The translations under genes and the position numbers were made by a program. Under the pieces are notes generated by a model. That model saw only the letters and a program-made list of their open reading frames with translations, searched no databases and was not told the origin of the DNA. From Thauera chlorobenzoica (GTDB lineage: Bacteria > Pseudomonadota > Gammaproteobacteria > Burkholderiales > Rhodocyclaceae), in assembly GCF_001922305.1 (NCBI RefSeq), contig NZ_CP018839.1, positions 992,001-1,056,000 of the forward strand: a DNA stretch of 64,000 nt, written 5' to 3'. This document shows, piece after piece, positions 11,383 through 19,545 of the stretch (the first letter of the stretch is position 1; the number at the start of each line of letters is the position of its first letter).

Positions 11383-14300
11383 TGACTCGTAAAACGAAAA
11401 AGAACACCTCCAAACGCGGCGCCCCCCAGGCCGGTGACGCCGTGCATGCCAACTCATCCAGCAGCGGCGAGAAGGCGCGCAGGCGCGCCGATGACGTCAG
11501 CCGCTCCGTTTCGGTGGCACCTGCGGGGGCAACGGGCGGCGCAAAGAATGCAGTGAAGGGCCCCGGCCGCAGCCGTGCCGCACGCAAGGCCGCGGCCGCG
11601 CAGGCGAGCGCCATCCGCCTCGCCGATCCGCATTACGCACGTGAATCGCAGCAGTACGAACATCCCTTGCCGAGCCGCGAATACGTGCTCCAGGTGCTCG
11701 CCGAGCGTGGCGTGCCGATGCCGTTTTCGGAACTCGTCGGCGCCCTTGACATCGCGCCCCATGAGCTCGAGCACTTCGACCGCCGCCTGCGCGCGATGGA
11801 GCGCGACGGCCAGGTCATCCGCAACCGCCGCGACGCCTACCTGCTGCCGGCCAAGGCCGACCTGATCAAGGGCCGGGTCGAAGGCCACCCCGATGGCTTC
11901 GGCTTCCTGCGCCGCGACGACGGCGGGCCCGATATCTTCCTCGGCCCCAAGGAGATGCGCGAGGTGCTGCACGGCGATCGCGTGATCGTGCGCATCGCCG
12001 GCACCGACCGCCGCGGCCGTCCCGAAGGCAAGCTGGTCGAGGTCCTCGAACGCGCCAATACCCGCGTCGTCGGCCGCGTCATCAACGAACACGGGGTGAT
12101 GATCGTGGTGCCCGAGAACCGCCGCCTGGCGCAGGACATCCTGGTCGCGCCGGGTGGGCGCAAGAAGCCCGAACCCGGCCAGATCGTCACCGTCGAGCTG
12201 GTCGAGCAGCCGACCAAGTTCGCCCAGCCGATCGGGCGCATCGTCGAGGTGCTCGGCAACTACGCCGACCCCGGAATGGAGATCGAGATCGCGCTCAGGA
12301 AGCACGACCTGCCCTTCGAATTCTCTGCCGAGGCCAAGGCGCAGACGCGCAAGCTGCCCGACAAGGTGCGCAAGAAGGACTGGGCCGGCCGCGAGGATCT
12401 CACCGCCCTGCCGCTGGTCACCATCGATGGCGAAACCGCGAGGGATTTCGACGATGCGGTGTATTGCGAGCGCCAGGGCAAGGGCTACCGCCTGATCGTC
12501 GCCATCGCCGATGTGTCGCACTACGTCGATGCCGCCAGCGCGCTCGACCAGGACGCCTTCGATCGCGGCAACTCGGTGTACTTCCCGCGCCGCGTCATCC
12601 CGATGCTGCCGGAGAAGCTGTCCAACGGGCTGTGCTCGCTGAATCCGCAGGTCGAGCGCCTGGCGATGGTCGCCGACATGAACATCACCGCCACCGGCGA
12701 GATCAAGACCTACCGCTTCTACCCGGCGGTGATCTGGTCGCACGCACGCCTGACCTACACCCAGGTGGCCGCGGCGCTGTACGCGCAGGACCCGGCGCTG
12801 CGCGCGGAGCTCGCCGCGCTGCTGCCGCACCTCGAGAACCTCGACAAGCTTTTCCGCGTGCTGCTCAAGGCCCGCGCCAAGCGCGGCGCGATCGACTTCG
12901 AGACCACCGAGACACGGATGATCTTCGACGACAACGGCAAGATCGCGCAGATCGTGCCCGAGGTGCGCAACGACGCCCACCGCCTGATCGAGGAATGCAT
13001 GCTCGCCGCCAACGTGTGCGCGTCGGGCTTCCTCGCCGGCCGCGAACACCCGGCGCTGTACCGCATCCACGACTCGCCCTCCGAGGACAAGCTTGCCAAG
13101 CTGCGCGAGTTCCTCAAGGAGTTCGGCCTCGGCCTGGGCGGCGGCGACGAGCCGCGCGCGAGCGACTTCGCCAGGCTGCTCGAACAGGTCAAGGACCGCC
13201 CCGACGCCCAGCTGCTGCAGACAGTGATGCTGCGCTCGCTCAAGCAGGCGATGTACAGCCCGGACAACGTCGGCCACTTCGGGCTGGCCTACGAGTCCTA
13301 CACCCACTTCACCTCGCCGATCCGGCGCTACCCCGACCTGCTGATCCACCGCGGCATCAAGGCCGCGCTCGCCGGCGAGCAGTACCGCCCCGGCGACTGG
13401 GAGCAGATTGGCCTGCACTGCTCGATGACCGAGCGCCGCGCCGACGACGCCACTCGCGACGTGGTCGCGTTCCTCAAGTGCTACTTCATGCAGGACCGCG
13501 TCGGCGAGGAGTTCATCGGCAGCGTCTCGGCGGTGGTGCCGTTCGGCCTGTTCGTCGCCCTCGACGACATCTTCATCGAAGGGCTGCTGCACATCTCGGA
13601 TCTGGGCAGCGACTACTTCCACTACGACGAGACCCGTCATGCATTGATGGGCGAACGCACCGCCAAGCAGTTCCGCCTCTCCGACCGGCTCAAGGTGCAG
13701 CTGGTGCGGGTGGACATGGCGACCAACAAGATCGATTTCCGCCTGATCGAGGGGCCACTGCCGGCCGAGCTCAAGGCGTCCGCGAAGGCCGCGGAGACCG
13801 AGCCTGCCGCGATCCAGCCCGAGGCTGGCAAGAAGGCACCCAAGCCGCGCACCAGAAAAGTCGTTGCGGAGCCGGTGGTCGAGGTTGTGCCGGCGCCGGC
13901 CGTGCCGGCGCCGCTCGCCGCCCCGGTCGCTTCGGAAACGTCCGCCTCGAAGCCGGGCAAGACCCGCGCAAAGAAGGCGACGGTCAAGGCGGTGGCGGTG
14001 GTCGAGTCCGCGCCCGCAGCCGCCGTGGAAGTCCCGGTAGCGGCCCCGGCTACCGCTGCCGAGGTGGCCGAGCCCAAAACCCGGAGCAAGCGTGCGAAGA
14101 AGGCAGCCGTCGAAGCGGTCGCCACGGCGGCGCCTGCCCCGGTCGTCGCCACCCCGGTTGCCGCCCCGGAGGCTGCCGGGCCGAGGCCACGCACCAAGCG
14201 CACGACGAAGCCTGCAGCCGCGCCGGCCGTTGAGCTTGCCGCCGCCGCCCCGGTGGTCACCGAGGCGAAAGCCCGCAAGGCGCGTGCAAAGAAGGCCGCA

Positions 14301-14510
14301 GCCGAGCCGGCCGCCGCGCCCGCGCCCGTGGTCGAGGCCCCGGTCGCAGCCCCCGAGGTCGCCGCGCCCAGGCCCCGCAGGACGCGTGCGAAGAAGGCCG
14401 CCGCCGCGCCGGTCGCTGAAGCGCTAGAATCCGCGACCCCGACTCCGACCGCCGCGCCGGCCCGACGTGCCGGGCGCAAGACTTCCGCAAAGGGCACCGA
14501 CCGTGGCTAA
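11382..14510 (+). CDS. rnr: Ribonuclease R with long basic Ala/Lys/Pro tail
   Basis: 3'-5' exoribonuclease of the RNB family that degrades structured RNA. After a basic low-complexity N-terminal extension (about residues 1-85) come a winged-helix domain (YVLQVLAERGVPMPF), two cold-shock domains, the RNB catalytic core (DGETARDFDDAVYCE, acidic Mg-binding Asp cluster; HFTSPIRRYPDLLIHR) and an S1 domain (GSVSAVVPFGLFVALDD). From about residue 800 to the stop there is a ~240-residue tail made of 4-5 degenerate ~40-residue units with RAKKA cores alternating with Pro/Ala/Val spacers. RNase R tails are normally Lys-rich but much shorter. ATG 11382 is preceded by GAAAGAAG. The end overlaps rlmB by 8 bases. 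Confidence 0.95.
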   Translation: MTRKTKKNTSKRGAPQAGDAVHANSSSSGEKARRRADDVSRSVSVAPAGATGGAKNAVKGPGRSRAARKAAAAQASAIRLADPHYARESQQYEHPLPSREYVLQVLAERGVPMPFSELVGALDIAPHELEHFDRRLRAMERDGQVIRNRRDAYLLPAKADLIKGRVEGHPDGFGFLRRDDGGPDIFLGPKEMREVLHGDRVIVRIAGTDRRGRPEGKLVEVLERANTRVVGRVINEHGVMIVVPENRRLAQDILVAPGGRKKPEPGQIVTVELVEQPTKFAQPIGRIVEVLGNYADPGMEIEIALRKHDLPFEFSAEAKAQTRKLPDKVRKKDWAGREDLTALPLVTIDGETARDFDDAVYCERQGKGYRLIVAIADVSHYVDAASALDQDAFDRGNSVYFPRRVIPMLPEKLSNGLCSLNPQVERLAMVADMNITATGEIKTYRFYPAVIWSHARLTYTQVAAALYAQDPALRAELAALLPHLENLDKLFRVLLKARAKRGAIDFETTETRMIFDDNGKIAQIVPEVRNDAHRLIEECMLAANVCASGFLAGREHPALYRIHDSPSEDKLAKLREFLKEFGLGLGGGDEPRASDFARLLEQVKDRPDAQLLQTVMLRSLKQAMYSPDNVGHFGLAYESYTHFTSPIRRYPDLLIHRGIKAALAGEQYRPGDWEQIGLHCSMTERRADDATRDVVAFLKCYFMQDRVGEEFIGSVSAVVPFGLFVALDDIFIEGLLHISDLGSDYFHYDETRHALMGERTAKQFRLSDRLKVQLVRVDMATNKIDFRLIEGPLPAELKASAKAAETEPAAIQPEAGKKAPKPRTRKVVAEPVVEVVPAPAVPAPLAAPVASETSASKPGKTRAKKATVKAVAVVESAPAAAVEVPVAAPATAAEVAEPKTRSKRAKKAAVEAVATAAPAPVVATPVAAPEAAGPRPRTKRTTKPAAAPAVELAAAAPVVTEAKARKARAKKAAAEPAAAPAPVVEAPVAAPEVAAPRPRRTRAKKAAAAPVAEALESATPTPTAAPARRAGRKTSAKGTDRG
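13959..14500 (+). repeat. Degenerate protein-level repeats in the RNase R tail
   Basis: Within the rnr 3' region a unit of roughly 40 codons recurs 4-5 times. Each unit has a basic core (RAKKA, KRAKKAA, KRTTKPA, RAKKAAA, RTRAKKAA) followed by an APAPVV / PVAAPE / PRPR type spacer. The pattern resembles histone-H1-like bacterial tails. The opposite strand also stays open here, a by-product of composition. Confidence 0.75.
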
Positions 14511-15255
14511 AGCACCCGAGAACGCACCCACCCGCCTGATCTACGGCTTTCATGCCGTCTCCGCCAAGCTGCGTCATGCACCCGATTCGGTGCTGGAAAT
14601 CCATCTCTGCGCTGACCGCAAGGACGCCCGGGTGAAGAAGTTCATCGCCCAGGCCGAGGCCGCCGGGGCGCGCATCACCCAGAGCGAAGGCGACAAGCTC
14701 GACGGCCTGGTCGGCACCCGCCGCCACCAGGGCGTGGTCGCCAAGGTCGACGCCACCCGGCGCGAGATCAAGCTCGCCGACGTGCTCGACGGCCTCGACG
14801 AGAACGCCCTGATCCTCGTCCTCGACGGCGTGCAGGACCCGCACAACCTCGGCGCCTGCCTGCGCGTGGCCGATGCCGCCGGCGCGCACGCGGTGGTCGC
14901 GCCCAAGGACCGCGCCGTCGGCCTCAACGCCACCGCGGTCAAGGTCGCCAGCGGCGCCGCCGACATCGTGCCCTACGTCACCGTCACCAACCTCGCGCGC
15001 GCGCTGCGCGAAATGCAGGAGGCCGGCGTGTGGGTGATCGGTGCCGCCAGCGAGGCCGACAAGACGCTCTACGACATCGACCAGAAGGGGCCGGTCGCCT
15101 GGGTGCTCGGCGCCGAAGGCGACGGCCTGCGCCGGCTCACCCGCGACACCTGCGATGCGCTCGCCCGCATCCCGATGCACGGCAGCGTCGACAGCCTGAA
15201 CGTGTCGGTGGCGAGCGGCATCTGCCTGTTCGAGGCCCGCCGCCAGCGCGCCTGA
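14503..15255 (+). CDS. rlmB: 23S rRNA (guanosine-2'-O)-methyltransferase RlmB
   Basis: SPOUT-class enzyme methylating G2251 of 23S rRNA. An N-terminal substrate-binding domain (LIYGFHAVSAKLRH...) precedes the SpoU core with the three family motifs: VLDGVQDPHNLGACLR, LGAEGDGLRRLT and IPMHGSVDSLNVSVA. I choose GTG 14503 (VAKAPENAPTRLIYGFHAV), which overlaps the end of rnr by 8 bases and has an AAAGGG site upstream. 250 residues, normal. The rnr-rlmB pair is conserved in proteobacteria. Confidence 0.95.
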   Translation: MAKAPENAPTRLIYGFHAVSAKLRHAPDSVLEIHLCADRKDARVKKFIAQAEAAGARITQSEGDKLDGLVGTRRHQGVVAKVDATRREIKLADVLDGLDENALILVLDGVQDPHNLGACLRVADAAGAHAVVAPKDRAVGLNATAVKVASGAADIVPYVTVTNLARALREMQEAGVWVIGAASEADKTLYDIDQKGPVAWVLGAEGDGLRRLTRDTCDALARIPMHGSVDSLNVSVASGICLFEARRQRA

Positions 15256-15277
15256 GCGGCTGTTAAACTGCACGCTC

Positions 15278-15447
15278 TGCTTCGAGGTGCCCGCGTCGTG
15301 TGCGGGAGAATCGGGAAGGCGGTTCGAATCCGCCGCGCGCCCAGCGCCGTAACGGGGATTGTCCGGGCAAGGCCATGTCCAGCCACTGGTCCGCGAGGAC
15401 CGGGAAGGCGCCCGGACGAGACGATCCGCAGCCGGAAGACCGGCCCC
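15278..15447 (+). ncRNA. Cobalamin riboswitch aptamer (RF00174 type)
   Basis: The segment has the conserved elements of the cobalamin aptamer in order: GGTGCC near 15286, GAAT-CGGGAA near 15308, a paired GGCGG...CCGCC arm, CAGCGCCGTAACGG, the B12-box region CAGCCACTG near 15380, GGGAAGGC near 15402, and the closing AGCCGGAAGACCGGCC at 15430-15445. It starts about 20 bases after rlmB and ends about 65 bases before bluB, so adenosylcobalamin probably represses bluB. Confidence 0.92.
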
Positions 15448-15461
15448 GAAGCGTTTTATGC

Positions 15462-15480
15462 AGCCGCCTGGTCGGCGGCT
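15462..15480 (+). promoter_or_regulatory. Hairpin in the riboswitch expression platform
   Basis: AGCCGCC (15462-15468) pairs with GGCGGCT (15474-15480) around a five-base loop, just after the aptamer and 31 bases before the bluB ATG. There is no U tract, so it is not a classical terminator. It may act on translation or RNA folding. Confidence 0.5.
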
Positions 15481-15511
15481 GGCCACTGCTCGACGACAAG
15501 GGGAATACTTC

Positions 15512-16252
15512 ATGAGCAGCCCTGCACAATCCATCCAGACCAATCCGCAATTCAGCGCCGAGGAACGCGCCGCGGTGTACCGCGCGATCCACACCCGGCG
15601 CGACGTGCGCGGCCAGTTCCTGCCCGATCCGGTGCCCGACGAGGTCCTCGCCCGGGTGCTCACCGCCGCCCATCACGCGCCTTCGGTGGGCTTCATGCAG
15701 CCGTGGGACTTCATCGTCGTGCGTGCGCCCGAGGTCAAGCAGAAGGTGAACCAGGCCTTTCGCCTCGCCCACGCCGAAGCCGAGCTGATGTTCGAGGAAG
15801 GCAAGCGCGCCACCTACCGCAAGCTCAAGCTCGAAGGCATCCTCGAAGCCCCGATCAACCTGTGCGTCACCTGCGACCGCCGCCGCAACGGCCCGGTCGT
15901 GGTCGGGCGCACCCACATCGCCGCGATGGACCTCTACAGCTCGGTGTGTGCGGTGCAGAACCTGTGGCTGGCGGCGCGCGCCGAAGGGCTGGGGGTGGGC
16001 TGGGTCAGCATCTTCCACCAGCAGGCGCTGCGCGACGCGCTCGGGATCCCGCGCGAGATCATCCCGGTGGCCTACCTGTGCATCGGCTACGTCAGCCACT
16101 TCTACGACCGCCCCGAACTCGAGGCCGCCGGCTGGCTGCCGCGCCTGGCGCTCGGCGAGCTGCTCCATTTCGATCGCTGGCAGGGTGAGGCCGACGCCGC
16201 CGGCACCGCGCTGCTCGCCCGTCTCGACGACGCCGACCCTGCCCGCGGCTGA
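15512..16252 (+). CDS. bluB: 5,6-dimethylbenzimidazole synthase BluB
   Basis: Flavin-destroying enzyme of the nitroreductase fold that cuts FMNH2 with O2 to form 5,6-dimethylbenzimidazole, the lower ligand of vitamin B12. Family features are HTRRDVRGQFLPDPV near residues 25-40, HHAPSVGFMQPWDFIV, the NLCVTCDRRRNGP segment, and SVCAVQNLWLAARAEGLGVGWVSIF. 246 residues. The ATG at 15512 is preceded by AAGGGGAA. Its position behind a cobalamin riboswitch independently supports the call. It stands alone; no other cobalamin genes are in the window. Confidence 0.95.
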   Translation: MSSPAQSIQTNPQFSAEERAAVYRAIHTRRDVRGQFLPDPVPDEVLARVLTAAHHAPSVGFMQPWDFIVVRAPEVKQKVNQAFRLAHAEAELMFEEGKRATYRKLKLEGILEAPINLCVTCDRRRNGPVVVGRTHIAAMDLYSSVCAVQNLWLAARAEGLGVGWVSIFHQQALRDALGIPREIIPVAYLCIGYVSHFYDRPELEAAGWLPRLALGELLHFDRWQGEADAAGTALLARLDDADPARG

Positions 16253-16285
16253 TCCGCCGCCCCTGCAGGGCCGCCCGAGCGCCAC

Positions 16286-16311
16286 GGAGGGCCGCGCCAG
16301 CGGGCCCCTCC
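16286..16311 (+). terminator. Possible terminator after bluB
   Basis: An 8-9 bp GC stem with one bulge (16286-16293 pairing with 16303-16311) follows the bluB stop by about 30 bases. Only a short T-containing stretch follows, so this is tentative. Confidence 0.35.
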
Positions 16312-16328
16312 GGCCGTCTTTGCGGCGC

Positions 16329-16345
16329 TGCACAAGTACAGTGCG
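16329..16345 (+). promoter_or_regulatory. NtrC-like enhancer site 1
   Basis: TGCACAAGTACAGTGCG is a 17-bp dyad matching the NtrC consensus TGCAC(C)-N5-(G)GTGCA at nine of the ten TGCAC/GTGCA positions. It is centred about 140 bases before the predicted nirB transcription start. Confidence 0.65.
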
Positions 16346-16359
16346 CGGGCCGTTTTTGC

Positions 16360-16376
16360 TGCACTGCCGCTGTGCG
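16360..16376 (+). promoter_or_regulatory. NtrC-like enhancer site 2
   Basis: TGCACTGCCGCTGTGCG, a second 17-bp dyad of the same type. Its centre is exactly 31 bases (three helical turns) from site 1 and about 109 bases before the predicted start. This spacing is like the paired NtrC sites of E. coli glnA. Confidence 0.65.
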
Positions 16377-16450
16377 CCGCCCGGCGCACAGGCCTTGAAA
16401 TTTTCTCCCTGAATCCCCGGAAGCCGCTGGATCGTCCGCTTTCGGGAAGT

Positions 16451-16466
16451 TGGCACGTTTGATGCT
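16451..16466 (+). promoter_or_regulatory. Sigma-54 (-24/-12) promoter of the nirB operon
   Basis: TGGCACGTTTGATGCT matches the RpoN consensus TGGCAC-N5-TTGCW at every position but one, with the essential GG and GC at the right spacing. Transcription should start near 16477, about 60 bases before the nirB ATG. Confidence 0.75.
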
Positions 16467-16536
16467 GTGGAACAGCCGAGGACATTGTCCGGCTTGCTGC
16501 GCCAGCGTCCATCGTTCCAGCCCTGCGGAGAAAATC

Positions 16537-19035
16537 ATGAAAAAGCTCAACCTCGTCCTCGTCGGCAATGGCATGGCCGGCGTGCGCACCCTCGAAGAGC
16601 TGCTCAAGCTCGCGCCCGACCTGTACGACATCACCGTGTTCGGCGCCGAACCGCACGGCAACTACAACCGCATCCTGCTGTCGCCGGTGCTCGCCGGCGA
16701 GATGACCCTGCCCGAGATCATGCTCAACGACCTGGCCTGGTACCGCGAGCACGGCATCACCCTGCATGCGGGCAGGACGGTGACGAAAATCGACCGTGTG
16801 CGCCGCCGTGTCATCGCCGAGGCCGCCGACGGCAGCGTCACCGAGGCCGGCTACGACCGCCTGCTGCTGGCCACCGGCTCCACCCCCTTCATTCCGCCGA
16901 TCCCCGGCAACGAGCTGCCCGGGGTGCTCGGCTACCGCGACATCGCCGACACCGAGGCGATGATCGAGGCCGCCGCCAGGTACCGTCACGCGGTGGTGAT
17001 CGGCGCCGGGCTGCTCGGCCTCGAAGCGGCCAACGGCCTCATGCTGCGCGGCATGGATGTCTCCGTGGTGCACCTCGGCGAGTGGATCATGGAGCGCCAG
17101 CTCGACCGTGCCGCAGCCGACATGCTGCAGTCCTCGCTCGAAGCGAAGGGCATGAAGTTCCTCCTCGCCCGCCACACCGAGGCGCTGCTCCCTGCCCGCG
17201 GCGAGGGCGTGGAGACCCCCGCGCGCGTCGGCGCGGTGCGCTTCAAGGACGGCATGGAGATTCCCGCCGACCTGGTGGTGGTCGCGGCCGGCATCCGCCC
17301 CAACTACGCCCTCGCCGAAGCGGCCGGGCTGTACTGCGGCAGCGGGCGGGTGCGCGGGATCCACGTCTCGGACACGCTGCAGACCGTCACCGACCCGCGC
17401 ATCTACGCGGTCGGCGAATGCGTCGCCCACCGCGGCGTGGCCTACGGCCTGGTGGCGCCGCTGTTCGAGCAGGGCAAGGTGTGCGCCAACCACCTCGCCA
17501 ATTTCGGCATCGGCCAGTACCGCGGCTCGGTGACCTCGACCAAGCTCAAGGTCACCGGCATCGACGTGTTTTCCGCCGGCGAGTTCGCCGGCGGCCCGGG
17601 CACCGAGGAGATCGTGCTCCACGACAAGCAGGGCGGGGTGTACAAGCGCGTCGTGCTCAGGGACGACCGCATCGTCGGTTCGGTGCTGTACGGCGATACC
17701 GCCGACGGCTCGTGGTACTTCCAGCTGATGAAGGACGGCCAGGACATCCATGCCATTCGCGACCAGCTGATGTTCGGCCACTCATTTGGCAGCACTCAGC
17801 TCGGCGACACCGGGCACAAGGGCGAGAACCGCGCCGCGAGCATGCCCGACAGCGCCGAGGTGTGCGGCTGCAACGGCGTGTGCAAGGGCACGATCGTCAA
17901 GGCGATCAAGGAAAAGGGCCTGTTCACCCTCGACGAGGTCAAGCAGCACACCAAGGCGGCATCGAGCTGCGGTTCGTGCACCGGCCTGGTCGAGCAGATC
18001 CTCGCCTCCACCGTCGGCGGCGCCTACCAGGCGGTCAGTGCGCACGACAAGGCGGTGTGCGCCTGCACCGAGCTGTCGCACGGCCAGGTGCGGCGCGCGA
18101 TCCGCGAGCACAAGCTGCTGACGATTGCGGACGCGACCGCCTTCATGGAGTGGAAGACGCCCGACGGCTGTGCGACCTGCCGCCCGGCGCTCAACTACTA
18201 CCTGGTGTCGACCTGGCCGCATGAGGCCAAGGACGATCCGCAGAGCCGCTTCATCAACGAGCGCGCCCACGCCAACATCCAGAAGGACGGCACCTTCTCG
18301 GTGGTGCCGCGCATGCTCGGCGGCATCACCACCCCCGACGAGCTGCGCCGCATCGCCGACGTCGCCGAAAAGTACCGGATTCCGACGGTGAAGGTGACCG
18401 GCGGCCAGCGCATCGACCTGCTCGGGGTCAGGCGCGAGGACCTGCCCAAGGTGTGGAAGGATCTCGGCATGGCTTCCGGCCACGCCTACGGCAAGAGCAT
18501 CCGCACGGTGAAGACCTGCGTCGGTGCCGAGCACTGCCGTTTCGGCACCCAGCGCTCGATGGCGATGGGCGTCGACCTGGAGAAGATGCTGTTCGGCATG
18601 TGGAGCCCGCACAAGGTCAAGCTCGCGGTCTCCGGCTGCCCACGCAACTGCGCCGAGGCCGGGATCAAGGACATCGGCGTGATCGGGGTCGATTCCGGCT
18701 GGGAGCTGTATGTCGCCGGCAACGGCGGGATCAAGACCGAAGTCGCCCAGTTCCTGTGCAAGGTCGCCACGCCCGAAGAGGTCATGGAGTATTCGGCGGC
18801 CTTCCTCCAGCTCTACCGTGAGGAGGGCTTCTATCTCGAGCGCACCGTGCACTACGTGCACCGCGTGGGCCTCGAGCATGTCAAAAAGCGCGTCGTCGAG
18901 GACGCCGAAAACCGCCGTGCGCTGCATCAGCGCCTGCTGTACGCGGTGCAGGACTACGCCGATCCGTGGGCCGCGCGCGCCGCCGACGACGCCGAGGCCG
19001 CGCTGAAGACCCCGTTCGAAACCCTCCACGCCTGA
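16537..19035 (+). CDS. nirB: Assimilatory NAD(P)H nitrite reductase large subunit NirB
   Basis: Cytoplasmic siroheme enzyme that reduces nitrite to ammonium. Domains in order: FAD/NAD(P)-binding oxidoreductase (residues 1-~420; VGNGMAGVRTLEEL, dinucleotide motif VVIGAGLLGLEAANGL); two BFD-like [2Fe-2S] domains with VCGCNGVCKGTI...SCGSC and CACTELSHGQ...CATC; a nitrite/sulfite reductase ferredoxin half domain; and the siroheme/[4Fe-4S] core with CVGAEHC and GCPRNCAEAG. 832 residues, normal. ATG 16537 follows GCGGAG. Earlier in-frame starts would lie over the sigma-54 promoter. nirD follows after 10 bases. Confidence 0.97.
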   Translation: MKKLNLVLVGNGMAGVRTLEELLKLAPDLYDITVFGAEPHGNYNRILLSPVLAGEMTLPEIMLNDLAWYREHGITLHAGRTVTKIDRVRRRVIAEAADGSVTEAGYDRLLLATGSTPFIPPIPGNELPGVLGYRDIADTEAMIEAAARYRHAVVIGAGLLGLEAANGLMLRGMDVSVVHLGEWIMERQLDRAAADMLQSSLEAKGMKFLLARHTEALLPARGEGVETPARVGAVRFKDGMEIPADLVVVAAGIRPNYALAEAAGLYCGSGRVRGIHVSDTLQTVTDPRIYAVGECVAHRGVAYGLVAPLFEQGKVCANHLANFGIGQYRGSVTSTKLKVTGIDVFSAGEFAGGPGTEEIVLHDKQGGVYKRVVLRDDRIVGSVLYGDTADGSWYFQLMKDGQDIHAIRDQLMFGHSFGSTQLGDTGHKGENRAASMPDSAEVCGCNGVCKGTIVKAIKEKGLFTLDEVKQHTKAASSCGSCTGLVEQILASTVGGAYQAVSAHDKAVCACTELSHGQVRRAIREHKLLTIADATAFMEWKTPDGCATCRPALNYYLVSTWPHEAKDDPQSRFINERAHANIQKDGTFSVVPRMLGGITTPDELRRIADVAEKYRIPTVKVTGGQRIDLLGVRREDLPKVWKDLGMASGHAYGKSIRTVKTCVGAEHCRFGTQRSMAMGVDLEKMLFGMWSPHKVKLAVSGCPRNCAEAGIKDIGVIGVDSGWELYVAGNGGIKTEVAQFLCKVATPEEVMEYSAAFLQLYREEGFYLERTVHYVHRVGLEHVKKRVVEDAENRRALHQRLLYAVQDYADPWAARAADDAEAALKTPFETLHA

Positions 19036-19045
19036 AGGACCCGTG

Positions 19046-19399
19046 ATGACGCTCGACACCCCCCTGGACACGCCGCGCGCCGCCGCCACCGAAGGCGAAT
19101 GGAAGGCGATCTGCGCGCTCACCGACATCCCGCGCCTGGGCGCCCGCGTGGTCGCCTCCCGTCACGGCGACATCGCCATCTTCCGTACCGCCGCGGACGA
19201 AGTCTTCGCCATCCACGACAAGTGCCCGCACAAGGGCGGGCCGCTGTCGCAGGGCATCGTCCACGGCCGCGAAGTCACCTGCCCGCTGCACGGCTGGAAG
19301 CTCGCCCTCGACAGCGGCGAAGCGCTCGCGCCCGACGTCGGCTGCAGCAAGCCCTTCGCGGTGAAATTGGTCGCGGGGCAGGTCCTGCTCAGGAGCTGA
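19046..19399 (+). CDS. nirD: Nitrite reductase small subunit NirD (Rieske type)
   Basis: 117-residue Rieske-like protein that completes the NirBD complex. It keeps the CPHKGGPLSQG and CPLHGW motifs, so unlike some NirD proteins it appears able to bind a [2Fe-2S] cluster. ATG 19046 is used, with AAGGA 6 bases upstream; an adjacent in-frame GTG (19043) is also possible. It is in operon with nirB and with the porter further downstream. Confidence 0.94.
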   Translation: MTLDTPLDTPRAAATEGEWKAICALTDIPRLGARVVASRHGDIAIFRTAADEVFAIHDKCPHKGGPLSQGIVHGREVTCPLHGWKLALDSGEALAPDVGCSKPFAVKLVAGQVLLRS

Positions 19400-19410
19400 A
19401 TCCCGCTGCC

Positions 19411-19441
19411 GGGAACGCACGCCGCGCCGCGGGCCGTTCCC
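19411..19441 (+). terminator. Hairpin between nirD and the nitrate porter
   Basis: GGGAACG (19411-19417) pairs with CGTTCCC (19435-19441), with further GC pairing inside the loop, and CCTTTTCC follows. It sits in the 146-base gap of an otherwise tightly packed operon, so it may cause partial termination or stabilise a processed end. Confidence 0.4.
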
Positions 19442-19545
19442 CTTTTCCCGTTTCCCCATCCACACAGGCCATGCCGCTCGCCGGCACGGCACGGCGGCGT
19501 GCTGCCTGCAGTCCTGCTGCGCAATCCAACTCCGGGAGTTTTCTC

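Noticed and set aside
11454..13640. 728-codon open frame on the minus strand
   Set aside because: Lies wholly opposite the RNase R catalytic domains and shows only His/Asp/Arg-rich low-complexity composition.
13637..14497. 286-codon Ala/Ser/Thr-rich frame on the minus strand
   Set aside because: Complement of the repeated rnr tail; repeats make both strands open. No ribosome-binding site.
16450..16536. Earlier TTG start for nirB
   Set aside because: It overlaps the -24/-12 promoter and adds residues with no similarity to NirB; ATG 16537 has a good ribosome-binding site.
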